From positions 1 through 64,000 of the forward strand of contig NZ_FOYI01000005.1 in assembly GCF_900116005.1 (NCBI RefSeq): 64,000 bases of DNA, written 5' to 3'. The notes below the pieces were generated by a model that was not told the DNA's origin, did no database searches, and worked only from the letters and a program-made list of their open reading frames with translations. Position 1 is the first letter of the stretch; each line of letters starts with the position of its first letter. The position numbers and the translations under genes are program-made. Below, piece by piece: positions 44,880 through 53,763 of this stretch. Source of the DNA: Poseidonocella sedimentorum. Lineage in GTDB: Bacteria; Pseudomonadota; Alphaproteobacteria; Rhodobacterales; Rhodobacteraceae.

Positions 44880-45821
44880 ATGACGCTCAAGGTCGCAATC
44901 CAGATGGACCCGATCGGGCCGATCGACATCAACGCCGACAGCACGTTTCGCATCGCCGAAGAGGCGCAGGCGCGCGGGCATGAGCTCTTCTACTACACGC
45001 CCGACAAGCTCGCTTTCCGCGACGGGCGCGTCACCGCGCGCGGCTGGCCGCTGACCGTGCGCCGCGTGGTTGGCGATCATTTCGAGCTTGGACAGGAGCA
45101 GGAGATCGACCTTGCCGACTGGGACGTGGTCTGGCTCCGGCAGGACCCGCCCTTCGACATGTTCTACATCACCACGACCCACCTGTTGCAGCGCGTCACG
45201 CCGGGCACGCTGGTGGTCAACGATCCATTCTGGGTCCGCAACTACCCCGAAAAACTGCTGGTGCTCGATTTCCCCGAGTTGACCCCGCCCACCACCATCG
45301 CCCGCGATCTCGACACCATCCGCGCCTTCAAGGCCGAGCATCAGGACGTCATCCTCAAGCCGCTCTACGGCAATGGCGGGGCCGGGGTGTTCCGGCTTGA
45401 TGCCAATGACCGGAACCTGTCGTCGCTGCACGAGCTGTTCACCGGGTTCTCGCGCGAGCCGCTGATTGTCCAGAAGTTCCTGCCGGACGTGTCGAACGGC
45501 GACAAGCGGGTGATCCTCGTCGATGGCGAGCCGGTGGGCGCGATCAACCGTGTGCCGCAAAAGGGCGAGACGCGCTCCAACATGCATGTGGGCGGGCGGG
45601 CCGAGAAGATCGGCCTGACGGACCGCGACCGCGAGATTTGCGCCGCCATCGGGCCGCTCCTGCGCGAGAAGGGCCAGATTTTCGTCGGGATCGACGTGAT
45701 CGGCGACTACCTCACCGAAATCAACGTGACCTCGCCGACCGGGTTGCAGGAACTGGAGCGCTTCGACGGGGTGAACGTCACCGGCAAGATCTGGGACGCC
45801 ATCGAAGCGCGCCGCGCATGA
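44880..45821 (+). CDS. gshB: Glutathione synthetase
   Basis: GshB joins gamma-glutamylcysteine and glycine with ATP. The 313-residue ATP-grasp protein has [56 protein letters not shown] (ATP-binding) and [20 protein letters not shown] (metal-binding). It is complete. Its stop overlaps the hydrolase start (ATGA). Confidence 0.96.
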   Translation: MTLKVAIQMDPIGPIDINADSTFRIAEEAQARGHELFYYTPDKLAFRDGRVTARGWPLTVRRVVGDHFELGQEQEIDLADWDVVWLRQDPPFDMFYITTTHLLQRVTPGTLVVNDPFWVRNYPEKLLVLDFPELTPPTTIARDLDTIRAFKAEHQDVILKPLYGNGGAGVFRLDANDRNLSSLHELFTGFSREPLIVQKFLPDVSNGDKRVILVDGEPVGAINRVPQKGETRSNMHVGGRAEKIGLTDRDREICAAIGPLLREKGQIFVGIDVIGDYLTEINVTSPTGLQELERFDGVNVTGKIWDAIEARRA

Positions 45822-46732
45822 GCTGGCAGCGCCCTTTGCTGAACCGGTGGCTCCGCCTGACGGAGCGCCCGGTTCTGGCCAAGGGCGCGCCGGAGACCGT
45901 GCGGCGCAATCTGGAGACCAAGTCCCGGCTGTTCTTCCGCCCGCCGCGCGCAGCGGAGGTGCGGCGCGAGACGGTGGGCGGCGTTCCGGCGCTTGTGGTG
46001 GGCGCTGAGCGGCCCGGCGCCGGGCCGCGGATTCTCTACCTGCACGGCGGCGGCTATGTTTTCGGCTCGGCCCGGACGCATCACGGCTTGCTCGGCAAGA
46101 TCTCGCAGATGACCGGGCTGGAGGCCGTCCTGCCCGATTACCGCCTCGCGCCGGAGCATCCGTTTCCGGCCGCCTTTGACGATGCGCTGGCGGCCTATCG
46201 CGCGATGGCGGCGGCGCCCGGCGGGGTGATCATCGGCGGCGACAGCGCGGGCGGCGGTCTGGCGCTGGCGCTGCTGGCCGAGATCCTGCGCCAAGGCCTG
46301 CCCAAGCCGCTCGGCGTGTTTGCGTTTTCTCCGCTCACGGACATGACGTTTTCCGGCAGGAGCTTCAGCGAGAACGCGGCGCGGGACGTGATGCTGCCCG
46401 CCGCGCGCGCCTCGGAAATGGGGGAGATGTACCTGGGCGATGCCGATCCGCGCGACCCCAGGGCCTCGCCGCTCCATGCAGGGTTCAACGGCGCGCCGCC
46501 GGTCTGGCTCACGGTGGGGCGCACCGAGATCCTGCGCGACGATACGCTGCGCATGGCCGAGACCCTGCGGGCCGAGGGGGTCGAGGTCGATGAGATCATC
46601 GAGGGCGATCTGCCCCATGTCTGGCCGATCTTTCACAGCTACCTGCCCGAAGCGCGGGCGACGCTGCGCCACCTCGCCGCGTGGATCAGGCCGCTTGCGA
46701 CGACAGCGGCGCCTCGGCCAGACGAAAGCTGA
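45818..46732 (+). CDS. Alpha/beta hydrolase, hormone-sensitive-lipase family
   Basis: This 304-residue esterase has the HSL-family oxyanion motif [11 protein letters not shown] and the nucleophile elbow [13 protein letters not shown] with the catalytic serine, plus acid and histidine regions near [10 protein letters not shown] and [10 protein letters not shown]. It is probably a carboxylesterase of unknown substrate. Its 3' end overlaps the convergent comM gene by 47 nt, an unusually long tail-to-tail overlap. Confidence 0.9.
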   Translation: MSWQRPLLNRWLRLTERPVLAKGAPETVRRNLETKSRLFFRPPRAAEVRRETVGGVPALVVGAERPGAGPRILYLHGGGYVFGSARTHHGLLGKISQMTGLEAVLPDYRLAPEHPFPAAFDDALAAYRAMAAAPGGVIIGGDSAGGGLALALLAEILRQGLPKPLGVFAFSPLTDMTFSGRSFSENAARDVMLPAARASEMGEMYLGDADPRDPRASPLHAGFNGAPPVWLTVGRTEILRDDTLRMAETLRAEGVEVDEIIEGDLPHVWPIFHSYLPEARATLRHLAAWIRPLATTAAPRPDES

Positions 46733-48212
46733 TCGCCTCGGCCACGTGGGGCCGCCGGACCGCCTCGCTGCCGGCCAGATCGGCGATGGTCCGCGCCACG
46801 CGTAGCACCCGGTGATACCCCCGTGCCGAGAGGCTGAACTGCCCGGCGACGCGGGTCAGAAGCTCCCGCCCTTCGGCATCCGGCGCGGCGATCTGCTCCA
46901 GCAGCTCACCCTCGGCATCGGCATTCGTCCGCATGCCCGCAGCGTCCGCAAAGCGCGCATCCTGCCGCGCCCGGGCCTTGGCCACGCGCGCCGCCACCGT
47001 GGCGGACGGCTCGCCGCTGGCGGGCAGGTCGAGGTTTGAAAATGCCACCGGGGGCACATCGATGCGCAGATCGAACCGATCCATCAGCGGGCCGGAAATA
47101 CGCCCGAGGTAATCTTCGCCGCAGTTTGGCACCCGGGCGCAGGCGCGCGCAGGATCGCTCATGTAGCCGCATTTGCAGGGATTGGCCGCGGCCATCAGCA
47201 AAAACCGGCAGGGATAGCGCACATGGGCATTGGCCCGCGCGATCATCACCTCGCCGGTCTCGATTGGCTGGCGCAGGGTTTCGAGCACCTGACGGGGGAA
47301 CTCGGGGAATTCATCGAGAAAGAGCACGCCGTTGTGGGCAAGGCTGATCTCGCCCGGCTGGGCCGTCCGGCCGCCGCCGATGATCGCGGCTTGGCTGGCG
47401 GTGTGATGCGGCTCCCGGAAAGGCCGCGTGCGCGAGATGCCGCCCTCTTCGAGCAGCCCCGCGACCGAATGGATCATCGACGTCTCCAGCGCCTCGGTGG
47501 CGGTCAGCGGCGGCAGGATCCCCGGCATCCGCGCGGCGAGCATGGATTTGCCGCTTCCGGGCGTGCCGATCATGATCATGTGGTGGCGGCCCGCGGCGGC
47601 GATTTCCATCGCCCGCTTGGCCCGTTCCTGACCCTTTACATCGCGCAGATCGCGGAACTTGGCCTCGGAGGTCACCTCGCCCGGCTCGGCCGGCGCAAGC
47701 GGCGCGCGGCCCGAATAGTGGCCCACAACCTCGCCCAGCGTGCGCGCACCGATCACGGTGCAGGCCCCGACCCAGGCCGCTTCGGGCGCGGAGGCGCGGG
47801 GGCAAAGCAGGTGGCGGTCTTCCTCGGCGGCGGCCATCGCGGCGGGCAGGGCGCCGATCACCGGGACGATCGTGCCGTCCAGCGACAGCTCCCCGAGCGC
47901 GACGAGCTCCTCGGTCGCGTCCTGGGGGATGATCTCCAGCGCGGCGAGCAGCGCCACGGCGATGGGCAGGTCGAAGTGGCTGCCGATCTTGGGCAGGTCG
48001 GCGGGCGAGAGGTTGATCGTGATCCGGCGGGAGGGCAGGGCGATGCCCATCGAGGCCAGCGCCGCGCGGACGCGGTCCCGCGCCTCCGAGACCGCCTTGT
48101 CGGGCAGCCCGACGATGGCAAAGGCCGGCAGGCCGGGCGTGACGGCGCATTGCACCTCCACCATGCGGGCCTCGACCCCTTCGAATGCGACGGTACAGGC
48201 GCGCGCGACCAT
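46686..48212 (-). CDS. comM: YifB/ComM-family Mg-chelatase-like AAA ATPase
   Basis: This 508-residue protein resembles ComM, a helicase-like ATPase that promotes branch migration in natural transformation. The N-terminal Lon-C-like domain has GLPAFAIVGLPDKAVSEARD, the AAA domain has IGTPGSGKSMLAARMPGILP (Walker A) and NGVLFLDEFPEFPR (Walker B), and a small cysteine cluster occurs at NPCKCGYMSDPARAC. The ATG at 48212 is chosen; upstream in-frame sequence is not protein-like. Confidence 0.93.
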   Translation of the reverse strand: MVARACTVAFEGVEARMVEVQCAVTPGLPAFAIVGLPDKAVSEARDRVRAALASMGIALPSRRITINLSPADLPKIGSHFDLPIAVALLAALEIIPQDATEELVALGELSLDGTIVPVIGALPAAMAAAEEDRHLLCPRASAPEAAWVGACTVIGARTLGEVVGHYSGRAPLAPAEPGEVTSEAKFRDLRDVKGQERAKRAMEIAAAGRHHMIMIGTPGSGKSMLAARMPGILPPLTATEALETSMIHSVAGLLEEGGISRTRPFREPHHTASQAAIIGGGRTAQPGEISLAHNGVLFLDEFPEFPRQVLETLRQPIETGEVMIARANAHVRYPCRFLLMAAANPCKCGYMSDPARACARVPNCGEDYLGRISGPLMDRFDLRIDVPPVAFSNLDLPASGEPSATVAARVAKARARQDARFADAAGMRTNADAEGELLEQIAAPDAEGRELLTRVAGQFSLSARGYHRVLRVARTIADLAGSEAVRRPHVAEAISFRLAEAPLSSQAA

Positions 48213-48280
48213 GACGGGTTCTCCGGATGTTCCGGCCCGGACCCTAGCGCGCCAAAGGTTACCGGGGGGTGAAGGCGCTC

Positions 48281-48967
48281 TCAGACCGGCGCGGGCCAGT
48301 CCCGCAGGGGCCAGTCGCGGGCGTAGAACGGCTGATCGGGCCCGTCGGTCAGGCTCTGGGCCCGCCAGTCGCGGAAGCACGGCTCGGTGAGATGCGCGAA
48401 AACATACTCCGCGCCGGCCTCGTCGATCGGCAGGTTATACCCCGCGATCCGCGCCGCCACCGGGGCAAAGAAGGCATCGGCCACGGAATACGCCCCGCAG
48501 AGCCATGGCCCGTCGCCGCCGAAGTCGGCCCGCGCCCGCGCCCAGAGGTCCGTCAGCCGGGCCACGTCCCGCAACACCGCGTCGGGCGGGGAGCAGTCGG
48601 CAAAGCTCACCCGCAGGTTCATCGGGCAATAGTCGCGCAGCGCGCCAAACCCCGAATGCATCGCCGCCGCGAGCGTCCGCGCCATTGCCCGCGCCCGAGG
48701 ATCGGCGGGCCAATGCCCGGCGCCGGGATGGCGAGTGGCGAGCTCTTCGGCGATGGCGAGGCTGTCCCAGATCACCAGATCGTCGATCTTCAGCGCCGGG
48801 ACCGTCTCGGCCGGCGCGAATTCGGCGAGCATCTCGCCAAAGGCCGGATCATAGAGCCGGCCGAACCGATACTCCGCCGTCAGCCCGAATTTCTCGAACA
48901 AAAGCCAGCCGCGCAGCGACCACGAGGAATAGGCGCGATCGCCAAGGGCGAGAAGGTAGCGGGCCAT
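48281..48967 (-). CDS. Glutathione S-transferase family protein
   Basis: This 228-residue GST-fold protein has an N-terminal thioredoxin-like domain (ALGDRAYSSWSLRGWLLFEK, then ETVPALKIDDLVIWDSLAIA, the GSH-binding PALxxDxxxxxDS) and an all-helical C-terminal domain (YSVADAFFAPVAARIAGY). The serine in the YSSWS segment is the probable catalytic residue. GGAG seven bases upstream fixes the start at 48967. The substrate is unknown. Confidence 0.9.
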   Translation of the reverse strand: MARYLLALGDRAYSSWSLRGWLLFEKFGLTAEYRFGRLYDPAFGEMLAEFAPAETVPALKIDDLVIWDSLAIAEELATRHPGAGHWPADPRARAMARTLAAAMHSGFGALRDYCPMNLRVSFADCSPPDAVLRDVARLTDLWARARADFGGDGPWLCGAYSVADAFFAPVAARIAGYNLPIDEAGAEYVFAHLTEPCFRDWRAQSLTDGPDQPFYARDWPLRDWPAPV

Positions 48968-49192
48968 CGGCGGCTCCTGATCTGTCATGTATCCGGTTGA
49001 AAACACCTTATTTCCAAGAGCATGCGCGGGTAAAATGAATAATTGAGGCCACCTCCACAACGAAACGTGAAGCTACCCGGCGAAAAAAACACGCTATGAA
49101 TAGTGAACCGATGCCGGCGTTCAAGCGTAGTCCTATCGAGTTTTTCAAGATCGTATCATTGAAATAGCGATCCGGCTTCAGGGAGACGTGCA

Positions 49193-50068
49193 ATGACACA
49201 GACTGCCGCGGACAATGCGTTTTCGCGAAATGCGATGCGCGCCGAGCTGCTCGATGCAGAAACCGAACAGAAGCTCGCCCGGGCCTGGCGCGACGAGCGG
49301 GATGAGAAATCGCTGCACCGATTGATCAACGCCTACATGCGGCTGGCGATCTCGATGGCCTCCAAGTTTCGCCGCTACGGCGCGCCGATGAATGACCTCA
49401 TTCAGGAGGCGGGGCTCGGCCTGATGAAGGCGGCCGACAAGTTCGATCCCGACCGCGGCGTGCGATTCTCGACCTATGCGGTCTGGTGGATCAAGGCCTC
49501 GATTCAGGATTACGTGATGCGCAACTGGTCCATGGTCCGGACCGGCTCGACCTCCTCCCAGAAATCGCTCTTCTTCAACATGCGCCGGGTCCAGGCCCGC
49601 ATCGAGCGCGAGGCGATGGCCGATGGCCAGGAGCTTGACCGGCACCAGCTGCGCCAGCTCATCGCGACGGAAGTGGGCGTGCCGCTGCATGATGTGGAGA
49701 TGATGGAGGGGCGGCTGTCGGGCTCGGATTATTCGCTCAACGCGACTCAATCCTCCGAGGATGAGGGCCGCGAGTGGATCGACGCGCTGGAAGACACCGG
49801 GCCGCAGGCGGCGGACACCGTCGAGACCGCGCATGATACCGATCAGGTCCGCGCCTGGCTCCTCGAAGCGCTGACCAGGCTCAATGAGCGCGAGCGGTTC
49901 ATCGTCCGGGAGCGCAAGCTGCGCGACGAGCCCCGCACGCTGGAAAGCCTCGGCAAGGAGCTCAGCCTGTCCAAGGAACGCGTCCGCCAGCTTGAGGCGG
50001 CGGCGTTTCAGAAAATGCGCAAGACCCTTGAAAGCGAATCCCGCGAGGTGCACGACTTTCTCCTATGA
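49193..50068 (+). CDS. rpoH: RNA polymerase sigma-32 factor (RpoH, probably RpoH2-type)
   Basis: This 291-residue sigma-70-family factor has region 2 (INAYMRLAISMASKFRRYG, then FSTYAVWWIKASIQDYVMRN), the RpoH box QKSLFFNMRR and region 4 (LGKELSLSKERVRQLEAAAF). The RpoH box makes it a heat-shock-type sigma factor. In Rhodobacter a second such factor (RpoHII) controls singlet-oxygen and oxidative-stress genes; the somewhat divergent box (QKSLFFN) suggests that type, but the assignment is tentative. The 225-bp upstream gap (48968-49192) is AT-richer and holds its promoter. It overlaps the ChaN-like gene by an ATGA-type junction. Confidence 0.93.
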   Translation: MTQTAADNAFSRNAMRAELLDAETEQKLARAWRDERDEKSLHRLINAYMRLAISMASKFRRYGAPMNDLIQEAGLGLMKAADKFDPDRGVRFSTYAVWWIKASIQDYVMRNWSMVRTGSTSSQKSLFFNMRRVQARIEREAMADGQELDRHQLRQLIATEVGVPLHDVEMMEGRLSGSDYSLNATQSSEDEGREWIDALEDTGPQAADTVETAHDTDQVRAWLLEALTRLNERERFIVRERKLRDEPRTLESLGKELSLSKERVRQLEAAAFQKMRKTLESESREVHDFLL

Positions 50069-50841
50069 GGGGTCTTGCCGCCACGATCGCCGTTTGCCTT
50101 TCCGCCGCGCCTGCCGTGGCGGGGCCCGGGGCGGATGTGGTGTTTATCGGCGAGGTGCATGACAACCCCGCGCATCATGCGGTTCAGGCCGCGCGCGTGG
50201 CCGAGCTTGCGCCCGCCGCACTGGTGTTCGAGATGCTGGAGGCGGGTGTGGCGGCGCGCGTGACTGAGGAGCTGCGTCGGGACGCGGCGGCGCTTGAGGC
50301 CGCGCTTGGCTGGGCGGAGAGCGGCTGGCCCGATTTCGCGATGTATTATCCGATTTTCACCGCCGCCCCGGAGGCGCGCATCTATGGCGCGGCGATCCCG
50401 CGGGAGCTTGCCCGCACAGCGCTGAACGAGGGGGCGGAGCCGGTGTTTGACGGGGACGCGGCGCGATTTGGCCTCACGGAGCCGCTGCCCGAGGATCAGC
50501 AGGCGGCGCGAGAGGCGATGCAGGCCAGCGCCCATTGCGACATGCTGCCCGAGGCGCTTCTGCCCGGGATGGTCATGGTTCAGCGGCTGCGCGATGCCGA
50601 GCTTGCCCGCGTGGCCGAGATCGCGCTCAGCGAGACCGGCGGGCCCGTCGCCGTGATCACCGGAACCGGCCACGCCCGGCCCGACTGGGGCGCGCCGTTC
50701 CTGCTCCGCCGGGCCGCGCCGGAGATCACCATCGTCACCATCGGCCAGGCCGAAGAGGGCGCGGAATTCGGCGCTGGGTTCGATGAGTTGATCATCACGC
50801 CGCCGATCCCGCGCGAAGATCCCTGCGCCGCCTTCCGGTAG
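50065..50841 (+). CDS. ChaN-family periplasmic protein
   Basis: This 258-residue protein has a signal peptide (MRGLAATIAVCLSAAPAVAG) and the ChaN/TIKI-type core VVFIGEVHDNPAHHAVQA near the N-terminus, LVFEMLEAG and GPVAVITGTGHARPDWGAP, the conserved E/H pairs of that fold. Members bind heme iron in the periplasm or act as hydrolases of the TIKI superfamily. It begins at ATG 50065 inside the rpoH stop and may share the rpoH transcript. Confidence 0.87.
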   Translation: MRGLAATIAVCLSAAPAVAGPGADVVFIGEVHDNPAHHAVQAARVAELAPAALVFEMLEAGVAARVTEELRRDAAALEAALGWAESGWPDFAMYYPIFTAAPEARIYGAAIPRELARTALNEGAEPVFDGDAARFGLTEPLPEDQQAAREAMQASAHCDMLPEALLPGMVMVQRLRDAELARVAEIALSETGGPVAVITGTGHARPDWGAPFLLRRAAPEITIVTIGQAEEGAEFGAGFDELIITPPIPREDPCAAFR

Positions 50842-50932
50842 CTTGCCACCGCATCGGCGCCTGCGTAAGTTGCCCCGCAAGGGGTCAAGCGGTGTCCGGC
50901 GCGGGCGCAAGGGGCCGGATTTCGGGGGCAAA

Positions 50933-52144
50933 ATGCTGAACGGCAAGCGTATTCTTCTGATCATTGGCGGCGGCATCGCGGCGTACAAGGCGCTGGATCT
51001 GATCCGCCGATTGCGCGAGCGCGGCGCTGCGGTCACGCCGGTCCTCACCCGCGCAGGCGCCGAATTCGTCACGCCGCTCTCGGTCGCGGCGCTGGCGGGC
51101 GAGAAGGTCTACACCGATCTGTTCGATCTCACCGATGAGGCCGACATGGGCCATATCCAGCTCTCCCGCGTGGCCGATCTCATCGTCGTCGCCCCCGCGA
51201 CGGCGGACCTCATGGCCAAGATGGCGGGCGGGCAGGCCGATGACCTCGCCTCGACGCTCCTTCTGGCCACCGACACGCCGGTTCTCATCGCCCCGGCGAT
51301 GAATGTGCGGATGTGGGAGCATCCGGCGACGCAGCGCAACCTCGCGACCCTGAGCGGCGATGGGATCGCGCTTGTGGGGCCCAACGAGGGCGACATGGCT
51401 TGCGGCGAATACGGGCCGGGACGGATGGCGGAGCCGATGGAGATCGTCGAGGCGGCGACCGCGCGGCTCGTGGACGGGCCGCTCAAGGGGCGGCGCATCG
51501 TGGTGACCTCCGGCCCGACGCACGAGCCCATCGACCCCGTCCGCTACATCGCCAACCGCTCCTCCGGCGCTCAGGGCACGGCGATTGCCGCCGCCCTCGC
51601 GGCCCTCGGGGCGGAGGTGGTCTTCATCACCGGTCCCGCCTCGGTCCCGCCGCCAAGGGGGGTTACGGTCCACCCCGTCGAGACCGCCCGCGAGATGGCC
51701 GAAGCGGTGGACGCGGCGCTGCCCGCCGATGCGGCGATCTTTGCCGCGGCGGTGGCCGACTGGCGCGTGGCCCGGCAAAGCAGCCGCAAGCTCAAGAAGA
51801 CCGGTGGCGGGATGCCGGCGCTGGAGTTCGCCGAAAACCCCGACATCCTCGCCGGCGTTGCGCAGCGCAAGACCGCCCGCCCGGCGCTCGTGGTGGGCTT
51901 TGCCGCCGAGACCGACGACGTGCTGGAGCACGCCACCGCCAAGCGCGCGCGCAAGGGCTGCGACTGGATCATCGCCAACGATGTCTCACCGGAAACGGGC
52001 ATCATGGGCGGGGCCGAAAACGCCGTCACCCTCATCTACAAGGACGGCCACGAGAGCTGGCCACGCATGGCCAAGGACATGGTGGCGCGCAAGCTGGCGG
52101 CGCGGATCGCCGAGGCGCTCGGGGGGCCTGCGGCCGATGAGTGA
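50933..52144 (+). CDS. coaBC: Bifunctional phosphopantothenoylcysteine decarboxylase / phosphopantothenate-cysteine ligase
   Basis: CoaBC carries out two steps of coenzyme A synthesis. The 403-residue protein has the flavoprotein domain first ([39 protein letters not shown], then [16 protein letters not shown] with the catalytic cysteine), followed by the ligase domain ([30 protein letters not shown]). The ATG at 50933 is used. Its stop overlaps the dut start. Confidence 0.96.
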   Translation: MLNGKRILLIIGGGIAAYKALDLIRRLRERGAAVTPVLTRAGAEFVTPLSVAALAGEKVYTDLFDLTDEADMGHIQLSRVADLIVVAPATADLMAKMAGGQADDLASTLLLATDTPVLIAPAMNVRMWEHPATQRNLATLSGDGIALVGPNEGDMACGEYGPGRMAEPMEIVEAATARLVDGPLKGRRIVVTSGPTHEPIDPVRYIANRSSGAQGTAIAAALAALGAEVVFITGPASVPPPRGVTVHPVETAREMAEAVDAALPADAAIFAAAVADWRVARQSSRKLKKTGGGMPALEFAENPDILAGVAQRKTARPALVVGFAAETDDVLEHATAKRARKGCDWIIANDVSPETGIMGGAENAVTLIYKDGHESWPRMAKDMVARKLAARIAEALGGPAADE

Positions 52145-52604
52145 GGTGACGGTGGAGTTTCTGTGGGAGGAGGGCGCGGATCGCGCGCTCGGGCTGCCCC
52201 ACTATGCCACCGCCGGCGCGGCGGGTGCCGACATCCGGGCCAATTTCCCGGCCGTGGCGCGCGGCGGGCTTCGTCTTGCGCCGGGCTCGCGCGCGCTCGT
52301 GCCGACAGGGCTGCGCATCGCGATCCCCGCGGGCTTCGAGGTCCAGCTGCGGCCGCGCTCGGGCCTTGCGCTCAAACACGGGCTCACCCTGCCCAACAGC
52401 CCCGGCACCATCGATGCCGACTATCGCGGCCCGCTTGGCGTCATCGTGCTCAACGCGGGCACCGAGATGTTCGAAGTCACCCACGGGATGCGCATTGCGC
52501 AGATGGTCGTGGCCCCGGTGGTGCGTGCGGCGTTCCGCGCGGTCGAAGAACTGCCGGACACGGTGCGCGGCGCGGGCGGATTCGGCTCCACGGGGACGCG
52601 CTGA
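52137..52604 (+). CDS. dut: Deoxyuridine 5'-triphosphate nucleotidohydrolase
   Basis: Dut hydrolyses dUTP to dUMP. The 155-residue protein shows the five trimeric dUTPase motifs, including [48 protein letters not shown] and the C-terminal phosphate-binding GAGGFGSTG. It overlaps coaBC at its start and the moeB-like gene at its stop (TGATG), so the three are co-translated. Confidence 0.97.
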   Translation: MSEVTVEFLWEEGADRALGLPHYATAGAAGADIRANFPAVARGGLRLAPGSRALVPTGLRIAIPAGFEVQLRPRSGLALKHGLTLPNSPGTIDADYRGPLGVIVLNAGTEMFEVTHGMRIAQMVVAPVVRAAFRAVEELPDTVRGAGGFGSTGTR

Positions 52605-53659
52605 TGCTTCTGGTCCTCGCCGTGGCGGCGGCGATCTGGGGCGCAGGCCACCTGACGGACGCGCCCAAGGCCCAGAGATGGGCGCTTATCGGCGTGCTCT
52701 ACGTCGCGGTGATCCTGATACAGCTCACCTTGCCCGAGGGCGCCCCCCTGCGCGAGGCGACCGGCGGCGGCGCGGCGGGCTGGCTCATCCTCGGCGGCCT
52801 CGCAGCGCTCGTGCTGATCTATCGCCGCCTCCTTGGGCGGCTCAAGGCCCGGATCGCGGATCAGGCGCCGGAGCGCCCCGCCCCCCGGCAGGACCGGTTT
52901 TCCGAGGCCGAGTTGGAACGCTATGCACGCCATATCGTGCTGCGCGAGGTTGGCGGGCCGGGGCAGAAGGCGCTGAAACAGGCGCGTGTCCTGATGCTCG
53001 GGGCCGGCGGGCTCGGCGCGCCCGCGCTGCAATATCTCGCCGCCGCCGGGGTCGGCACGATCGGCGTTATTGATGATGACGTGGTGGAGCTCTCCAACCT
53101 GCAGCGCCAGGTGATCCACACCGACGCCCGCAGCGGCATGCCCAAGGTCTTCTCCGCCGAAGCCGCCCTCAAGGCGCTCAACCCGCATGTGGATATCCGC
53201 CCCTATCACCGGCGCTTTGACGAGACCATCGCCGAAGACCTGCTCGCCGACTATGACATGATCCTCGACGGAACCGACAATTTCGAGACCCGCTATCTCG
53301 CCAACCGCGTGGCGGCCCGGCTCGGCAAGCCGCTGATCTCCGGCGCGCTGAGCCAGTGGGAAGGGCAGCTTTCGGTCTTCGATCCGGCGCGCGGCACGCC
53401 CTGTTACGAGTGCATCTTTCCCAAGGCCCCGGCGCCGGGCCTCGCGCCGAGCTGCGCCGAAGCGGGCGTCGTCGGGACATTGCCCGGCGTCGTCGGCGCG
53501 ATGATGGCGAACGAGGCGATCAAACGGATCACGGGCGCGGGCGCGGGCCTTGAGGGCGAGATGCTGATCTTTGACGCGCTCTACGGCGAGACCCGCCGCG
53601 TCCGGCTGAAATCCCGCCCCGACTGTCCGGTCTGCGGCGCGGGGCGCGCGCAGGCCTGA
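52604..53659 (+). CDS. moeB: MoeB/ThiF/HesA-type adenylyltransferase with membrane N-terminus
   Basis: This 351-residue E1-like enzyme adenylates the C-terminal glycine of MoaD or ThiS. It has the Rossmann motif LGAGGLGAPALQYLAAAGVG, IDDDVVELSNLQRQVIHT, the ATP-binding arginine region, DGTDNFETRYLANR, and a CxxC zinc pair twice (CYEC, CPVC). The catalytic cysteine is in PSCAEAGVVGTLPG. Unlike E. coli MoeB, it begins with about 80 residues of hydrophobic sequence with three likely helices (for example GVLYVAVILIQLTL and GWLILGGLAALVLIYRR). Assignment between MoeB and ThiF is open. Confidence 0.88.
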   Translation: MLLVLAVAAAIWGAGHLTDAPKAQRWALIGVLYVAVILIQLTLPEGAPLREATGGGAAGWLILGGLAALVLIYRRLLGRLKARIADQAPERPAPRQDRFSEAELERYARHIVLREVGGPGQKALKQARVLMLGAGGLGAPALQYLAAAGVGTIGVIDDDVVELSNLQRQVIHTDARSGMPKVFSAEAALKALNPHVDIRPYHRRFDETIAEDLLADYDMILDGTDNFETRYLANRVAARLGKPLISGALSQWEGQLSVFDPARGTPCYECIFPKAPAPGLAPSCAEAGVVGTLPGVVGAMMANEAIKRITGAGAGLEGEMLIFDALYGETRRVRLKSRPDCPVCGAGRAQA

Positions 53660-53763
53660 TCGCGGCGCGGCGCCATACGCCCGCCCTTGCGCTCCACCGG
53701 CCGGAGCCTCATCTTCACGGGGACACAGACGCCGAACGCCCCCAATTTACCCCAGAGGCCTCC

